Made by a program: the position numbers and the translations under genes. The notes below the pieces were generated by a model. That model searched no databases. It was given only the letters and a program-made list of their open reading frames with translations, and had not been told where the DNA came from. Below are positions 9,660 through 17,724 of a DNA stretch of 64,000 nt, piece after piece; the stretch's first letter is position 1; each line of letters starts with the position of its first letter. The stretch is from Saccharothrix luteola (GTDB lineage: Bacteria > Actinomycetota > Actinomycetes > Mycobacteriales > Pseudonocardiaceae). The stretch is taken from the NCBI RefSeq assembly GCF_020859565.1, contig NZ_JAJHUO010000023.1:62001-126000 (forward strand). Reading direction: 5' to 3'.

Positions 9660-10929
9660 GGCTCCTCCTCCGGCACAGCGGTCGCGGGCGCCGGGTAATC
9701 ACGGTTGCCGCCGGTCCCGGCGGACGCCCCGCCCGGGGGGCGTCACAACCAGGATACGATTCGCGAGGCTTGGCGACTACCCAGTCCGTGCCCCTAAGCG
9801 GTTCGTTCTGTCACCATCATCCTCACGGGTCAACGGTCAGACCACCGTGAGGTCGCACAAGGCGTCTCGGCGTCAGCTGTCAAGGCCTGAGAAAGCTCCG
9901 ATGTTCACTCCCCTGCGAGGGTGATCGAGGGCCTACGACTACCCAACTGCGGCCCCGGAGCGGGCGCCAGCACCCCATCACCCTTCCTCGCACCCCACAA
10001 TCGAACCTTCTGCGCACGCTCTGTAACCGACCTGGCACCCTCTTGCCCTAGCCGGTAGAGACCAAGATCACAAGCCGTCACCGGCGTCCGCCTCCCCCAC
10101 ACCTGACAGCGGGCGGTTGTGCAGGCCGGGTACGGAACCACGAACCGACCCCCGGGGCCCATGAACCTCCTTGCTAGCTCTAGGTGTTCGCCACCTTGCG
10201 TTGCGTGTTCGGCGGGTAGGCGTTGGCTGGGGCGTCGAGGCCAATTGGGGGCGGGCGGGCGCGGGGTCACGGGCGCGGGGTCATGTTGGCTGGACGCTGC
10301 TCTCCTTTCGTTCGGGGTCGGCATGGGGTGGGGGTCGGGTCGGCAGGCCGAGGATGAGAACGGGCCGGGCGCGCGCCGGGTGGATCTGGGTCAGGGGTCG
10401 GGGTCAGTGGTCGGGGTCGGTGGTCGGGGCTGGCGGTCGGGGCTGGCGGTCGGGGCTGGCGGTCGGGGCTGGCGGTCGGGGCTGGCGGTCGGGGCTGGCG
10501 GTCGGGGCTGGCGGTCAAGGGCTGGCGGCAGCCGGGCGATCGGTGGTCGGCCGTGGCCAGTCGAGGTGTACGGCGGCGGGTTGAGGCGAGCGGGGTCGCT
10601 GCGATCGGTCCGGGTTCCTGCAGGCGGTCGGGGGCGGCTGCAGGCGGCTGGGCCGGCTGGGTCGGCCGCAGGCGGCTGGGTCGGCCCCAGGCGGCTGGAG
10701 TGTTGGGCGGTTGGGGCGGCGGCTCGGTTGGGCTGCGGTCGGTCGGGGTTGGCCGCGCGTGATCGGATTGCCGCAGATGGTTGGTCGGCCCTTGGTGGTC
10801 GGGGCGGCAGCGGCGGTTGGGAGGTTGGGTGGCCGCCGGTTCGGAGGCGCGGCTGGCGGATGAGTGGCCGATGGATGGGTGGTGTGGGTTGGTCGTCGTG
10901 GGGTGCGGAGTGGGTGTGGGCGGTTGGGG
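9660..10929. other. 1.27-kb gene-poor region
   Basis: No convincing gene. Open frames here encode Gly/Arg- or Pro/Arg-rich low-complexity sequence generated by a G-rich strand. From 10422 there is a 13-bp tandem repeat, and around it the plus strand is strongly G-rich with many TCGGGG and GGCGG words (about 10380-10980). An 8-bp inverted repeat lies at 9821-9828/9845-9852. No tRNA or known ncRNA was recognised. Confidence 0.7.
10422..10512. repeat. Seven perfect tandem copies of a 13-bp unit
   Basis: Unit GGTCGGGGCTGGC is repeated seven times head to tail, with a degenerate eighth copy (one-base insertion) at 10513-10526 and partial TCGGGGT-type units upstream from 10395. The unit length is not a multiple of three, so it does not reflect a protein repeat. 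The G-tracts give 3-4 consecutive G at regular spacing. Confidence 0.95.
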
Positions 10930-11859
10930 TTAGAGGTGGGGTGGGGGTTGGGGCCTCCTTGGGGTTGGGAGGTGGGTTGCGGTGATCAAGGGCCTTGGGC
11001 GGGTGGTGGCTTGGGTGGAGGCGCGTAGCAGGTCCTGGGCCACGGCGGTCGGTGATTGGCGCAGGCGGGTGGGGGTGGTGTGGAGGACGACGACGCCGGC
11101 GGCTTTGAGGAGGTCGGTCCTGGGGGTCGGGGTGTTGAACTGCCAGGCGAGGGCGCGGTCGTTCCACCAGGCGTCGGCGATGCCCAGCGGACGACCTTCC
11201 GCGGTGGCCAGGGGGACGCCCCAGGTCGGTGGTGGCAGGGGGAGGTCGTCCAGGACCGCCTTGGCCCAGGCCTGGGGGACCGACCGCACGCCGTCGGCCA
11301 GTTCGGAGAGGACTTGTCTGGCTTGTTCCGAGGACCTGGCGAGTCCCGCCTTGAGCTCGGCCACGGGGACTCCGCCGTGGCGCACCACCTCGGTCAGCAC
11401 GGCCCGGATGTCGTCACGCTGGTTCAGCGCCTTCGCGGTGTCGATGGCGGCCCTGGCCAGTGGTGCGGTCAGGAAGCCTCGGCGCAGGACCGGGTCGGGT
11501 GAACGGCGGACTCGGGTGATGCGGACCTTCGCGGCCGGTTCGAGGGCGCGGTTGACGAGGATCTGGACCGGGCCGGTGGCGGGCAGGGCTCGCAGGCCGT
11601 GCAGTTGCAGCGCGTCCACGCCGGTGAGCAGGGTGTGCGGGCCGCCGTAGCGCAGCGCCGCGCGGACCAGTTGCGCACGCGTCGGCGGTGTCCCAGCCAG
11701 GAGCAGGATTCCCGGCAGGACGTGCTGCCACGGGCCGCGCGGCCGGCAGCGGACAGCCAGCTCCCCGCTCGGCAGGCCCAGGCTCAGGAGCTCGGACGCG
11801 GTGGCGACGCGGTGGGGGAAGAGACCGCCCAGGGCGTCCAGGTCGATGGTGGTTCGCAT
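10930..11859 (-). CDS. AbiEi-antitoxin-like protein with degenerate nuclease-like C-terminus
   Basis: 309-aa protein of a broad actinobacterial family usually annotated as a type IV toxin-antitoxin AbiEi-domain protein. Residues 1-70 resemble the winged-helix AbiEi N-terminus (GGLFPHRVATASELLSLGLPSGELAVRCRPRGPWQHVLPGIL, interrupted here for brevity). The C-terminal part (IADAWWNDRALAWQF, then VVVLHTTPTRLRQSP) matches the restriction-endonuclease-fold end of this family. The usual acidic EVDSREWH-type residues are replaced by QFNTPTPR, so nuclease activity is doubtful. No partner toxin is adjacent. ATG at 11859 was chosen over upstream starts because the family begins there. The last 20 residues are Pro/Arg-rich and run into the G-rich region. 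Confidence 0.75.
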   Translation of the reverse strand: MRTTIDLDALGGLFPHRVATASELLSLGLPSGELAVRCRPRGPWQHVLPGILLLAGTPPTRAQLVRAALRYGGPHTLLTGVDALQLHGLRALPATGPVQILVNRALEPAAKVRITRVRRSPDPVLRRGFLTAPLARAAIDTAKALNQRDDIRAVLTEVVRHGGVPVAELKAGLARSSEQARQVLSELADGVRSVPQAWAKAVLDDLPLPPPTWGVPLATAEGRPLGIADAWWNDRALAWQFNTPTPRTDLLKAAGVVVLHTTPTRLRQSPTAVAQDLLRASTQATTRPRPLITATHLPTPRRPQPPPHL

Positions 11860-11910
11860 GTGTCCACCATCGGCGGTTCGGGTGGGGTGGTCGATGGGGA
11901 GATCGCGAAC

Positions 11911-11938
11911 TGTGGACAACTCGACGGGCTGTGGACAA
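11911..11938. promoter_or_regulatory. Two tandem DnaA-box-like sites
   Basis: TGTGGACAA occurs at 11911-11919 and 11930-11938, inside an 18-bp direct repeat (copies at 11910-11927 and 11929-11946, 19-bp period). Its complement TTGTCCACA equals the high-GC actinobacterial DnaA box. Both copies point the same way and lie in the 180-bp gap upstream of the AbiEi-like gene. DnaA binding is inferred from the motif only. Confidence 0.55.
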
Positions 11939-11962
11939 CTCGACGGCGAACCGGACGAAAAG

Positions 11963-12000
11963 GAGGCCTTCCGCAGACCCGACCGTCTGCGGAAGGCCTC
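11963..12000 (-). terminator. Rho-independent-type hairpin after the 85-aa membrane protein gene
   Basis: 16-bp perfect stem (GAGGCCTTCCGCAGAC / GTCTGCGGAAGGCCTC) with a 6-nt loop, 39 bp past the stop at 12040 in the direction of transcription. No T tract. Confidence 0.75.
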
Positions 12001-12039
12001 AGCGAACGGCGGCCACCCCTCGTTGGCCACCGCGTGGTC

Positions 12040-12297
12040 TCAAAGGCGGACGAGGTCCTCGTGGATCTCCACGTCCAGCTCGCGGCGGACGGAGCGGACC
12101 TCGCGCCAGGCGTCGTAGACCGCGACCAGGCCACCCGCGAGCACGAACGAGACGGCGAGCGCGACCACGCCGTCGAGCTCGGACTTGACGACGACAACCA
12201 CGGCCGCCCACACCATGACGGCGGTGAAGACGAGAGTGCTCGCGAGGCGTTCGGTGAACCGCCGGCGGGACCTGGCAGGCTCCTCGATGTGGTTCAT
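12040..12297 (-). CDS. Small two-helix membrane protein
   Basis: 85-aa protein beginning MNHIEEPARSRRRFTERLAS. Two hydrophobic segments follow (TLVFTAVMVWAAVVVVVK and GVVALAVSFVLAGGLVAVYD), then an amphipathic charged C-terminus with a heptad-like pattern (REVRSVRRELDVEIHEDLVRL). ATG at 12297 with a GGGGGAG-type Shine-Dalgarno. No family recognised. It is transcribed on the same strand as the Crp/Fnr gene upstream (85-bp gap) and terminated by the hairpin at 11963-12000. Confidence 0.75.
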   Translation of the reverse strand: MNHIEEPARSRRRFTERLASTLVFTAVMVWAAVVVVVKSELDGVVALAVSFVLAGGLVAVYDAWREVRSVRRELDVEIHEDLVRL

Positions 12298-12381
12298 GAC
12301 TCCCCCTCTGAACTCGGCTGATGACTCATTTGTACGAGTTCCGCCGCCCGAGTTCTGCGTCAGATGACGCACAAGGGGAAA

Positions 12382-13023
12382 TCAGTTGGTGAAGTCGTAG
12401 AGCCGGCTCACGTGGTGGATGTCGATCTTCCTCCGCCCGGTGCTGATGATGCCCTCCTCGCGCAGCCCGCGCAGCACCCGCACGAGCGATTCCCGCGACG
12501 TGCCCGCGATGCCCGCGAGTTCCTCCTGGCTCAACGCGATCGCGCCCTGGTCGGCGATCCCCCGCTGCAACGCCACGTCGATGAGCACGGCGGCGACGCG
12601 CTGCGTGGCCGTGCCGCTGATCTGCACCCGCTGTCGGTCCGTGTCACGTTGCCGCGACACCACGACGATCAGCACGGACCACGCGATGCGCGGGTACCGC
12701 TGGCACAGCCCGGCGAACGAAGCGGCCGACAGCACCAGCGCCCGCACCTCGCCCAGAGCCCGCACGGTCGCCGAACGCGGCCGCCCGTCCACCGCCGAAC
12801 GCTCACCGACGATGTCACCCGCCCCACGCACGGCCAGCACCTTCTCGCTGCCGTTCGCCGTGGTCGCGGTCACCCGCAGCAGACCTCGGCGCACGACCAG
12901 CACGTGCCGGGTCACCTCGCCCTCGTAGCAGACCACGGCGCCGGACGGGTAGTCGCGCTCGACACCCGTCGCCAGGAGCACCTCGTGCTCGGAGGGCGTG
13001 AGCAGACCCCAGAACCGATCCAC
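12382..13023 (-). CDS. Crp/Fnr-family transcriptional regulator
   Basis: 213-aa regulator with an N-terminal cyclic-nucleotide-binding beta-roll (about 15-120; GEVTRHVLVVRRGLLRV and AGDIVGERSAVDGRPRSATVRAL) and a C-terminal Crp winged helix. The recognition helix is in LSQEELAGIAGTSRESLVRVLRGL (about 165-190). The pocket has the GE...RSA pattern of cNMP binders, but I cannot tell whether cAMP is bound. GTG start at 13023; CACAGT lies 6 nt before it and could be a -10 for a leaderless mRNA. The target is unknown. Confidence 0.9.
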   Translation of the reverse strand: MDRFWGLLTPSEHEVLLATGVERDYPSGAVVCYEGEVTRHVLVVRRGLLRVTATTANGSEKVLAVRGAGDIVGERSAVDGRPRSATVRALGEVRALVLSAASFAGLCQRYPRIAWSVLIVVVSRQRDTDRQRVQISGTATQRVAAVLIDVALQRGIADQGAIALSQEELAGIAGTSRESLVRVLRGLREEGIISTGRRKIDIHHVSRLYDFTN

Positions 13024-13120
13024 GCCCCCACTGTGCCGGGTGATCGACGCGCGAGCCCTCGATCAGGCCCGCGACCACCCGAACGGCGCGGGCAACGGGG
13101 TCGGGAAGCCGAACGCGCGA

Positions 13121-14404
13121 TCAGTCGCCGCGCTCCGGTTTGGGCTCGTCGTGCCCCGACCTGGTCGGCCCCTGGCCCAGCAGCGAGGCCGGTCGGATCG
13201 CCGCCGTGCCGAACCGCGACCGCGCCTGGTCGGCCGCCTGCTCCGCCTCGCGCCAGCCGCGCTCCGGCGCGTCGAACATCAACTGCTCGCCGTCGTCACC
13301 CTCGACCAGCTGCTCGATCCGCACGCCGATCAACCGCACCGCGCCCGGCGGCACCTGCTCGTCCAGCAGGGTCGACGCCGTCTTGTAGACCTCCTGGGTC
13401 ACGTCCGTCGCCACCCGCAACGTCTTCGACCGGGTGATCGTGGTGAAGTCGGAGAACCGCACCTTGATCGACACCGTGCGCCCGCGCAGCCCCCTCGACC
13501 GCAACGTCGCCGCCGAACGCTCCGACAGCCGCAGCAGCTCCCGGCGCAGCAACCCCCGGTCGAAGTGGTCGACCTCGAAAGTCTCCTCCGCGCCGATCGA
13601 CTTCTCCCGCGTGGACGGCACCACCGGCCGGTCGTCGTGCCCCTGCGCCAGCGCGTGAAGGTGCTCGGCCAACGCCACGCCGATCAACCTGCGCAGGCGC
13701 GGCAACGGAGTCGCGGCCACGTCCGCCACCGTCTCCAACCCCACCCGGTCCAGGTTCTCGGCCGTCCGCTTGCCGACGCCCCACAGCGCCGACACCGGCA
13801 ACGGGTGCAGGAACGACAGCACCTCGTCGCGCGGCACGACCATGAACCCGTCCGGTTTGCACATCCCCGACGCGAGCTTGGCCAGGAACTTCGTCGGCGC
13901 CACGCCCACCGAGCAGGTGATCCCGTACGCCTCCTCGACCTGCTCGCGGATCAGCTTCGCGACCCGGCCGGGGGTGGCGCGCATCCGCTTCAACGCCCCG
14001 CTCACGTCGAGGAACGCCTCGTCCAGGCTCAGCGGCTCCACCAGCGGCGTGATGTCGCGGAAGATCGCCATCACCCCGCGCGAGACCTCCTGGTACCGGG
14101 CGAAGTTCGGCGGCACGAACACCGCGTGCGGCGCGAGCCTGCGCGCGTGCGAGGTCGGCATGGCGGAGCGCACGCCGAACTCGCGGGCGATGTAGTTCGC
14201 CGACGCGACCACGCCCCGGTTCGCCGTGCCACCCACGACCACCGGCTTGCGCGCCAGCTCCGGCCGGTCGCGGATCTCGACCGACGCGTAGAAGGCGTCC
14301 ATGTCCACGTGCAGCATCGAGCAGCCGGTGTCGTCCGGCCAGACGTCGCCGCGGGCGAGGAAGCGATCGACCAGACCGCGCGGCAGGTTCGCGCTGCGGC
14401 CCAC
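13121..14404 (-). CDS. dinB: DNA polymerase IV (Y-family)
   Basis: 427-aa error-prone translesion polymerase. Metal-binding catalytic motifs are intact: LHVDMDAFYASVE near residue 32 and SLDEAFLDVSG near residue 130. The helix-hairpin-helix thumb (PVSALWGVGKRTAENLDRVG) and little-finger domain (ETFEVDHFDRG, then TVSIKVRFSDFTTITRSKTL) follow. I chose GTG at 14404 (MGRSANLPRGLVDRF), which follows a GGGGGT Shine-Dalgarno and gives a family-typical length. Longer in-frame extension runs antisense through the next gene and is not credible. It lies 38 bp downstream of the amidohydrolase gene. Confidence 0.95.
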   Translation of the reverse strand: MGRSANLPRGLVDRFLARGDVWPDDTGCSMLHVDMDAFYASVEIRDRPELARKPVVVGGTANRGVVASANYIAREFGVRSAMPTSHARRLAPHAVFVPPNFARYQEVSRGVMAIFRDITPLVEPLSLDEAFLDVSGALKRMRATPGRVAKLIREQVEEAYGITCSVGVAPTKFLAKLASGMCKPDGFMVVPRDEVLSFLHPLPVSALWGVGKRTAENLDRVGLETVADVAATPLPRLRRLIGVALAEHLHALAQGHDDRPVVPSTREKSIGAEETFEVDHFDRGLLRRELLRLSERSAATLRSRGLRGRTVSIKVRFSDFTTITRSKTLRVATDVTQEVYKTASTLLDEQVPPGAVRLIGVRIEQLVEGDDGEQLMFDAPERGWREAEQAADQARSRFGTAAIRPASLLGQGPTRSGHDEPKPERGD

Positions 14405-14442
14405 GACCACCCCCGTCCTGACCCGAACACCCGTTCGAGACT

Positions 14443-15543
14443 CTACTCCAAGCGGTAGGCCCGCTGCGCGTTCTCCCACCCGATCAGGTGAGCGATCCGT
14501 TCCGCGTCCGCCAGGGCGAAAGCATGGTCCCGCAGACCGGCCGAGAGGAAGTCCGACAACGCGCGGCGGAAGAACAACGCGCCGAGGTAGTACAGCTCGG
14601 CCAGCGCGAACGCGTCGGTGGAGAACAGGAACTTGCCGAACGGCACGATCTCCAACGCCTCCGCCAGCACCCGGCTCGCCCGGTGCGCCACCGAGTGCGT
14701 GGCCAACCCCAGGTCCACGAACACGTGCGGGAACACCTGCGCCAGGTAACCGGCGTTGCGGTGGAACGGGTAGTTGTGCAGCAGCATGATCGGCACGCCC
14801 ATCGGCGCCGTCGCCCTCAGCAGGCCCGTGAGCAGCGCCGGGTCGCACTCGTGCAACGACAGGTCCGCGTCCCCGAAGCCGACGTGGAACTGCACGGGCA
14901 GCCCCCGGTCCAGCGCCTCCCACACCAGGAACCGGCTGATCACCTCGTCCGCGCACCGCGCCGAGCCGGATCCGAGCCACCGGTCGGCCGCCGCCACCAC
15001 CTCGGCGTCCGCCGGCCGTGCCGGGTCGAGGTCCAGCCCCACCCGGTACGCCGCGATCGACTTGGCCGCGACCGCGGATGACGAGTCCAGCACCTCCCGC
15101 ACCCGCGCCGGGAACCCCGAGGCGCCCTCGGGCACGACGTCCTCCGCCACCCGCTCCAGCCGCAGCACGCGATGTTCACGCGAACCGGTGAACGAGGCCG
15201 GCCCCACGAAGCCCTCAGGCCACACCCCGTCGTCCACCAGGAACGTCGAGATCTCCGCCGCCGACACCAGCGCCCGGTTCACCTCGGCGGCGCCCAACGA
15301 CCGCCGCCGCGCCACGTACTCGTCGGCGGGCGCGAGGACCGGCAGGTCCAGCAAAGGCGCACACCAGCGCCGCACCGCGAGCCCCACCGACGAGTCGAAC
15401 AACGACGTGCCCAACGGCGACGCGGACTCGGCCTCGGTCAGGTTGGACTCGAAGCCGTCCCGGTCGAGGTCGACGCCCAGCACCCCGTGGCAGTGGTGGT
15501 CCACGAGGCGCAACGACGCCACGCATGGCAGCAGATGGTCCAC
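14443..15543 (-). CDS. Amidohydrolase-family protein (FluG N-terminal-like)
   Basis: 366-aa TIM-barrel amidohydrolase (COG2159-like). Metal-ligand motifs are visible: VDHHCHG near residue 16, QFHVGFGD near 225, LHNYPFHR near 262 and a late FSTDAF. In eukaryotic FluG an amidohydrolase of this type is fused to a glutamine-synthetase domain; here the GS homologue is the divergent neighbour, 36 bp away. GTG at 15543 starts with VDHLLPC. A TACTGT -10 box 7 nt upstream suggests a leaderless transcript. The substrate is unknown; a gamma-glutamyl amide is a reasonable inference from the pairing. Confidence 0.85.
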   Translation of the reverse strand: MDHLLPCVASLRLVDHHCHGVLGVDLDRDGFESNLTEAESASPLGTSLFDSSVGLAVRRWCAPLLDLPVLAPADEYVARRRSLGAAEVNRALVSAAEISTFLVDDGVWPEGFVGPASFTGSREHRVLRLERVAEDVVPEGASGFPARVREVLDSSSAVAAKSIAAYRVGLDLDPARPADAEVVAAADRWLGSGSARCADEVISRFLVWEALDRGLPVQFHVGFGDADLSLHECDPALLTGLLRATAPMGVPIMLLHNYPFHRNAGYLAQVFPHVFVDLGLATHSVAHRASRVLAEALEIVPFGKFLFSTDAFALAELYYLGALFFRRALSDFLSAGLRDHAFALADAERIAHLIGWENAQRAYRLE

Positions 15544-15550
15544 TTGTTGA

Positions 15551-15556
15551 ACAGTA
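15551..15556 (-). promoter_or_regulatory. -10 box TACTGT for leaderless amidohydrolase gene
   Basis: TANNNT hexamer 7 nt upstream of the GTG at 15543; no Shine-Dalgarno lies between. A -35 element is not obvious. Confidence 0.5.
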
Positions 15557-15579
15557 GTGACCTGGTGTAACCACGCACG

Positions 15580-16911
15580 ATGGACACCGCGGAGCGGGAA
15601 CACCGACGTGCGCTGGCCGCCGAGATGGTGGACGACCTGCTGGAGCAGGACGTCGTGGCGGTCGCGTTGACCTGGGTCGACCACAGCGGCATCACGCGGG
15701 TGAAGTCCGTGCCGCTCGCGGGGCTGCCCAGAGCCGCCGCGGACGGTGTCGGCGCGTCGCCGGTGTTCGACGCGTTCCTGCTGGACGACACGATCGTCGC
15801 CGGGCGGCACGCGGGCGGGCCCGTCGGCGACCTGCGGCTGCACCCGGACCTGGACCGGCTCACCGTGCTCGCGGGCCAGCCGGGCTGGGCGTGGGCGCCG
15901 GCCGACCGCCTCGACCAGCAGGGCGAGCCGCACCCGCAGGACGAACGCGGCCTGGCCCGGGCGGTGGCCGACCGGCTCACCGTGCACGGCTACGAGGTCC
16001 AGGCGGGTTTCGAGGTGGAGTGGGTCGTCGGGCAGGGCGACACCGACGAGTTCCGGCCCGCCACCACCGGCCCCGCCTACGGCCACGCCCGCCAGGTCGA
16101 GCTGTCCGACTACGCCGCGGACCTGCTGTCGGCGTTGGCCGAGCAGGACGTCGAGGTGCTCCAGTTCCACCCCGAGTACGCGCCGGGCCAGTTCGAGCTG
16201 TCCACCACGCCCGAGGACCCGGTGCACGCGGCGGACACGTCGGTGCTGGTGCGGGAGACGATCCGGGCCATCACGCTGCGGCACGGCCTGCGGGCGTCGT
16301 TCTCGCCGAAGGTCACCGCCGACGGCGTCGGCAACGGCGGCCACCTGCACCTGAGCCTGTGGCGCGACGGCCGCAGCCTGTTCGCGGACGGCGACAGCTG
16401 GTTCGGGCTGACCGAGGACGCCGACGCGTTCGCCGCGGGTGTGCTGCGCCGGCTGCCGGCGCTGTGCGCGATCGGCGCGCCGTCGGTGGCCAGCTACCTG
16501 CGGCTGGTGCCGCGGCACTGGGCGGGCGCGTTCGCCGTGTGGGGCCTGGAGAACCGGGAGGCGGCGCTGCGCCTGGTCGCGGGTCGCGACCTGGAGGTCA
16601 AGTGCTACGACCTGTCGGCGAACCCGTACCTCGTGGTGGCGGCCACGATGGCGGCGGGCCTGGCCGGGATCGTGGAGCAGGCGCGGCTGCCCGAGCCGGT
16701 CGGGGTCGACCCGGCCGCGCTGCCGGAGGCCGAGCGCCTGCCGACGTGCCTGGAGGACGCCGTGGCGGCGTTCGAGGCGGACGAGGCGCTGACCGAGGCG
16801 TTCGGCGCGGAGTTCGCCGCGACGATCGCCGACGTGCGGCGCGGCGAGATCGCCCGGTTGGCCGACTGCCCACCGGAGGAGGTCGCCGCGCTGACCCGCT
16901 GGCGGCACTGA
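15580..16911 (+). CDS. Glutamine-synthetase family protein (FluG/GlnA3-like)
   Basis: 443-aa type I-like glutamine-synthetase homologue. The beta-grasp N-domain (VALTWVDHSGITRVKSVPL, about 27-46) precedes the catalytic domain, with metal/ATP residues in GYEVQAGFEVEW, QFHPEYAPGQFELST and GNGGHLHLSLW (about residue 255). The C-terminal part retains the NREAALRL arginine region and DLEVKCYDLSANPYL. It lacks the adenylylation loop of true GlnA and is shorter than GlnA1. Such proteins often gamma-glutamylate amines or polyamines. It is divergently paired with the amidohydrolase, suggesting a synthesis/hydrolysis pair. It ends 6 bp from the convergent sigma-factor gene. Confidence 0.9.
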   Translation: MDTAEREHRRALAAEMVDDLLEQDVVAVALTWVDHSGITRVKSVPLAGLPRAAADGVGASPVFDAFLLDDTIVAGRHAGGPVGDLRLHPDLDRLTVLAGQPGWAWAPADRLDQQGEPHPQDERGLARAVADRLTVHGYEVQAGFEVEWVVGQGDTDEFRPATTGPAYGHARQVELSDYAADLLSALAEQDVEVLQFHPEYAPGQFELSTTPEDPVHAADTSVLVRETIRAITLRHGLRASFSPKVTADGVGNGGHLHLSLWRDGRSLFADGDSWFGLTEDADAFAAGVLRRLPALCAIGAPSVASYLRLVPRHWAGAFAVWGLENREAALRLVAGRDLEVKCYDLSANPYLVVAATMAAGLAGIVEQARLPEPVGVDPAALPEAERLPTCLEDAVAAFEADEALTEAFGAEFAATIADVRRGEIARLADCPPEEVAALTRWRH

Positions 16912-16917
16912 CCGCCG

Positions 16918-17580
16918 TCAAGCGTCGTGCCTGGCCTCGTCCAACGCCTTGCGCAACCGCGTCAGGGCCCGGTGCTGGGCCACCCGCACGGCGCCGGGCG
17001 TCGAGCCGACCGCCTCGGCGGTCTCCTCGGCGGACATGCCGAGGACCACCCGCAGCACCAGGATCTCCCGCTGCCGGGCAGGCAGGACGCCGAGCAGCTG
17101 ACCCATCCGCTCGGACAGCTCGCCCTGCAACGCCCGCTGCTCGGGCCCCGGCTCGACGCCCGCGCTGTCGGGCAGCTCCGGCACGGACTCGGCGCGGTTG
17201 CGCGCCGACGCGCGGTGCGCGTCGGCGACCTTGTGCGCCGCGATCCCGTACACGAACGCCATGAACGGCCGGCCCTGCTCGCGGTAGTTGGGCAACGCCT
17301 TCAGGACGGCGAGGCAGACCTCCTGGGCCACGTCCTCCGCCGACGCCGACGCCCGCTGCCCGTGCCCGACCCTGGCCCGGCAGTACTTCACGATCACGGG
17401 CCTGATCGCGGCCAGCAACGCGTCGACCGCCCGCCGTTCGCCGCGAACCGCCCCTTCGACGTACGCCTCCGGTCCCCCTTCCACCCGTGCCGGTGAGGAG
17501 GACGCGACGTCCTCGCACTGCACCGACATCACCGACCTGAGTCCCGGAACAACCGACAAACCAACCACCATCGCCGCCAT
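16918..17580 (-). CDS. ECF RNA polymerase sigma factor, ShbA/SigD-type (copy 1)
   Basis: 220-aa group IV sigma factor. Region 2 is visible as ASAEDVAQEVCLAVLKALPNYREQGRPFMAFVYGIAAHKVADAHR (split by linkers, about 85-130). Region 4 is LPARQREILVLRVVLGMSAEETAEAVGSTPGAVRVAQHRALTRLR (about 165-210). These match the actinobacterial SigD/ShbA group. The ATG at 17580 has AGGAG 6 nt upstream. It gives an unusual hydrophobic N-terminus (MAAMVVGLSVVPGLRSVM), and ATG at 17529 is an alternative. No anti-sigma gene is adjacent. A close paralogue lies immediately upstream. Confidence 0.9.
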   Translation of the reverse strand: MAAMVVGLSVVPGLRSVMSVQCEDVASSSPARVEGGPEAYVEGAVRGERRAVDALLAAIRPVIVKYCRARVGHGQRASASAEDVAQEVCLAVLKALPNYREQGRPFMAFVYGIAAHKVADAHRASARNRAESVPELPDSAGVEPGPEQRALQGELSERMGQLLGVLPARQREILVLRVVLGMSAEETAEAVGSTPGAVRVAQHRALTRLRKALDEARHDA

Positions 17581-17724
17581 CGCGAGCTCCTTGGCGTCCG
17601 CGCGCTGGACGCCCCTCGGGGGCACATGCGAACGCGACGCCGGCCGCACACGGGGATGACGCGACTCACAAGAAGTTACCCCGAATGGCCGCGTTTGGTC
17701 CCCGATCGGACTAGTAGCAACCCG

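Noticed and set aside
9821..9852. 8-bp inverted repeat (CCTCACGG / CCGTGAGG) as a small RNA or tRNA arm
   Set aside because: No further structure, no CCA-type or D/T-arm pattern, and no promoter or terminator arrangement.
10422..10526. Repeat array considered as CRISPR
   Set aside because: Units are contiguous 13-mers without spacers, and no cas genes are present.
10119..10985. Open frame of about 288 codons encoding Gly/Arg/Trp-rich sequence
   Set aside because: It arises from a G-rich strand with a 13-bp tandem repeat (not a multiple of three). No domain, no Shine-Dalgarno and composition unlike the neighbours.
11911..11938. Chromosomal origin of replication
   Set aside because: Only two boxes and no dnaA, dnaN, gyrB or AT-rich unwinding region in the window.
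14443..16908. Single 821-aa minus-strand protein covering the amidohydrolase and glutamine-synthetase region
   Set aside because: Only the part from 15543 shows amidohydrolase motifs; the rest is antisense to the well-conserved GS gene.
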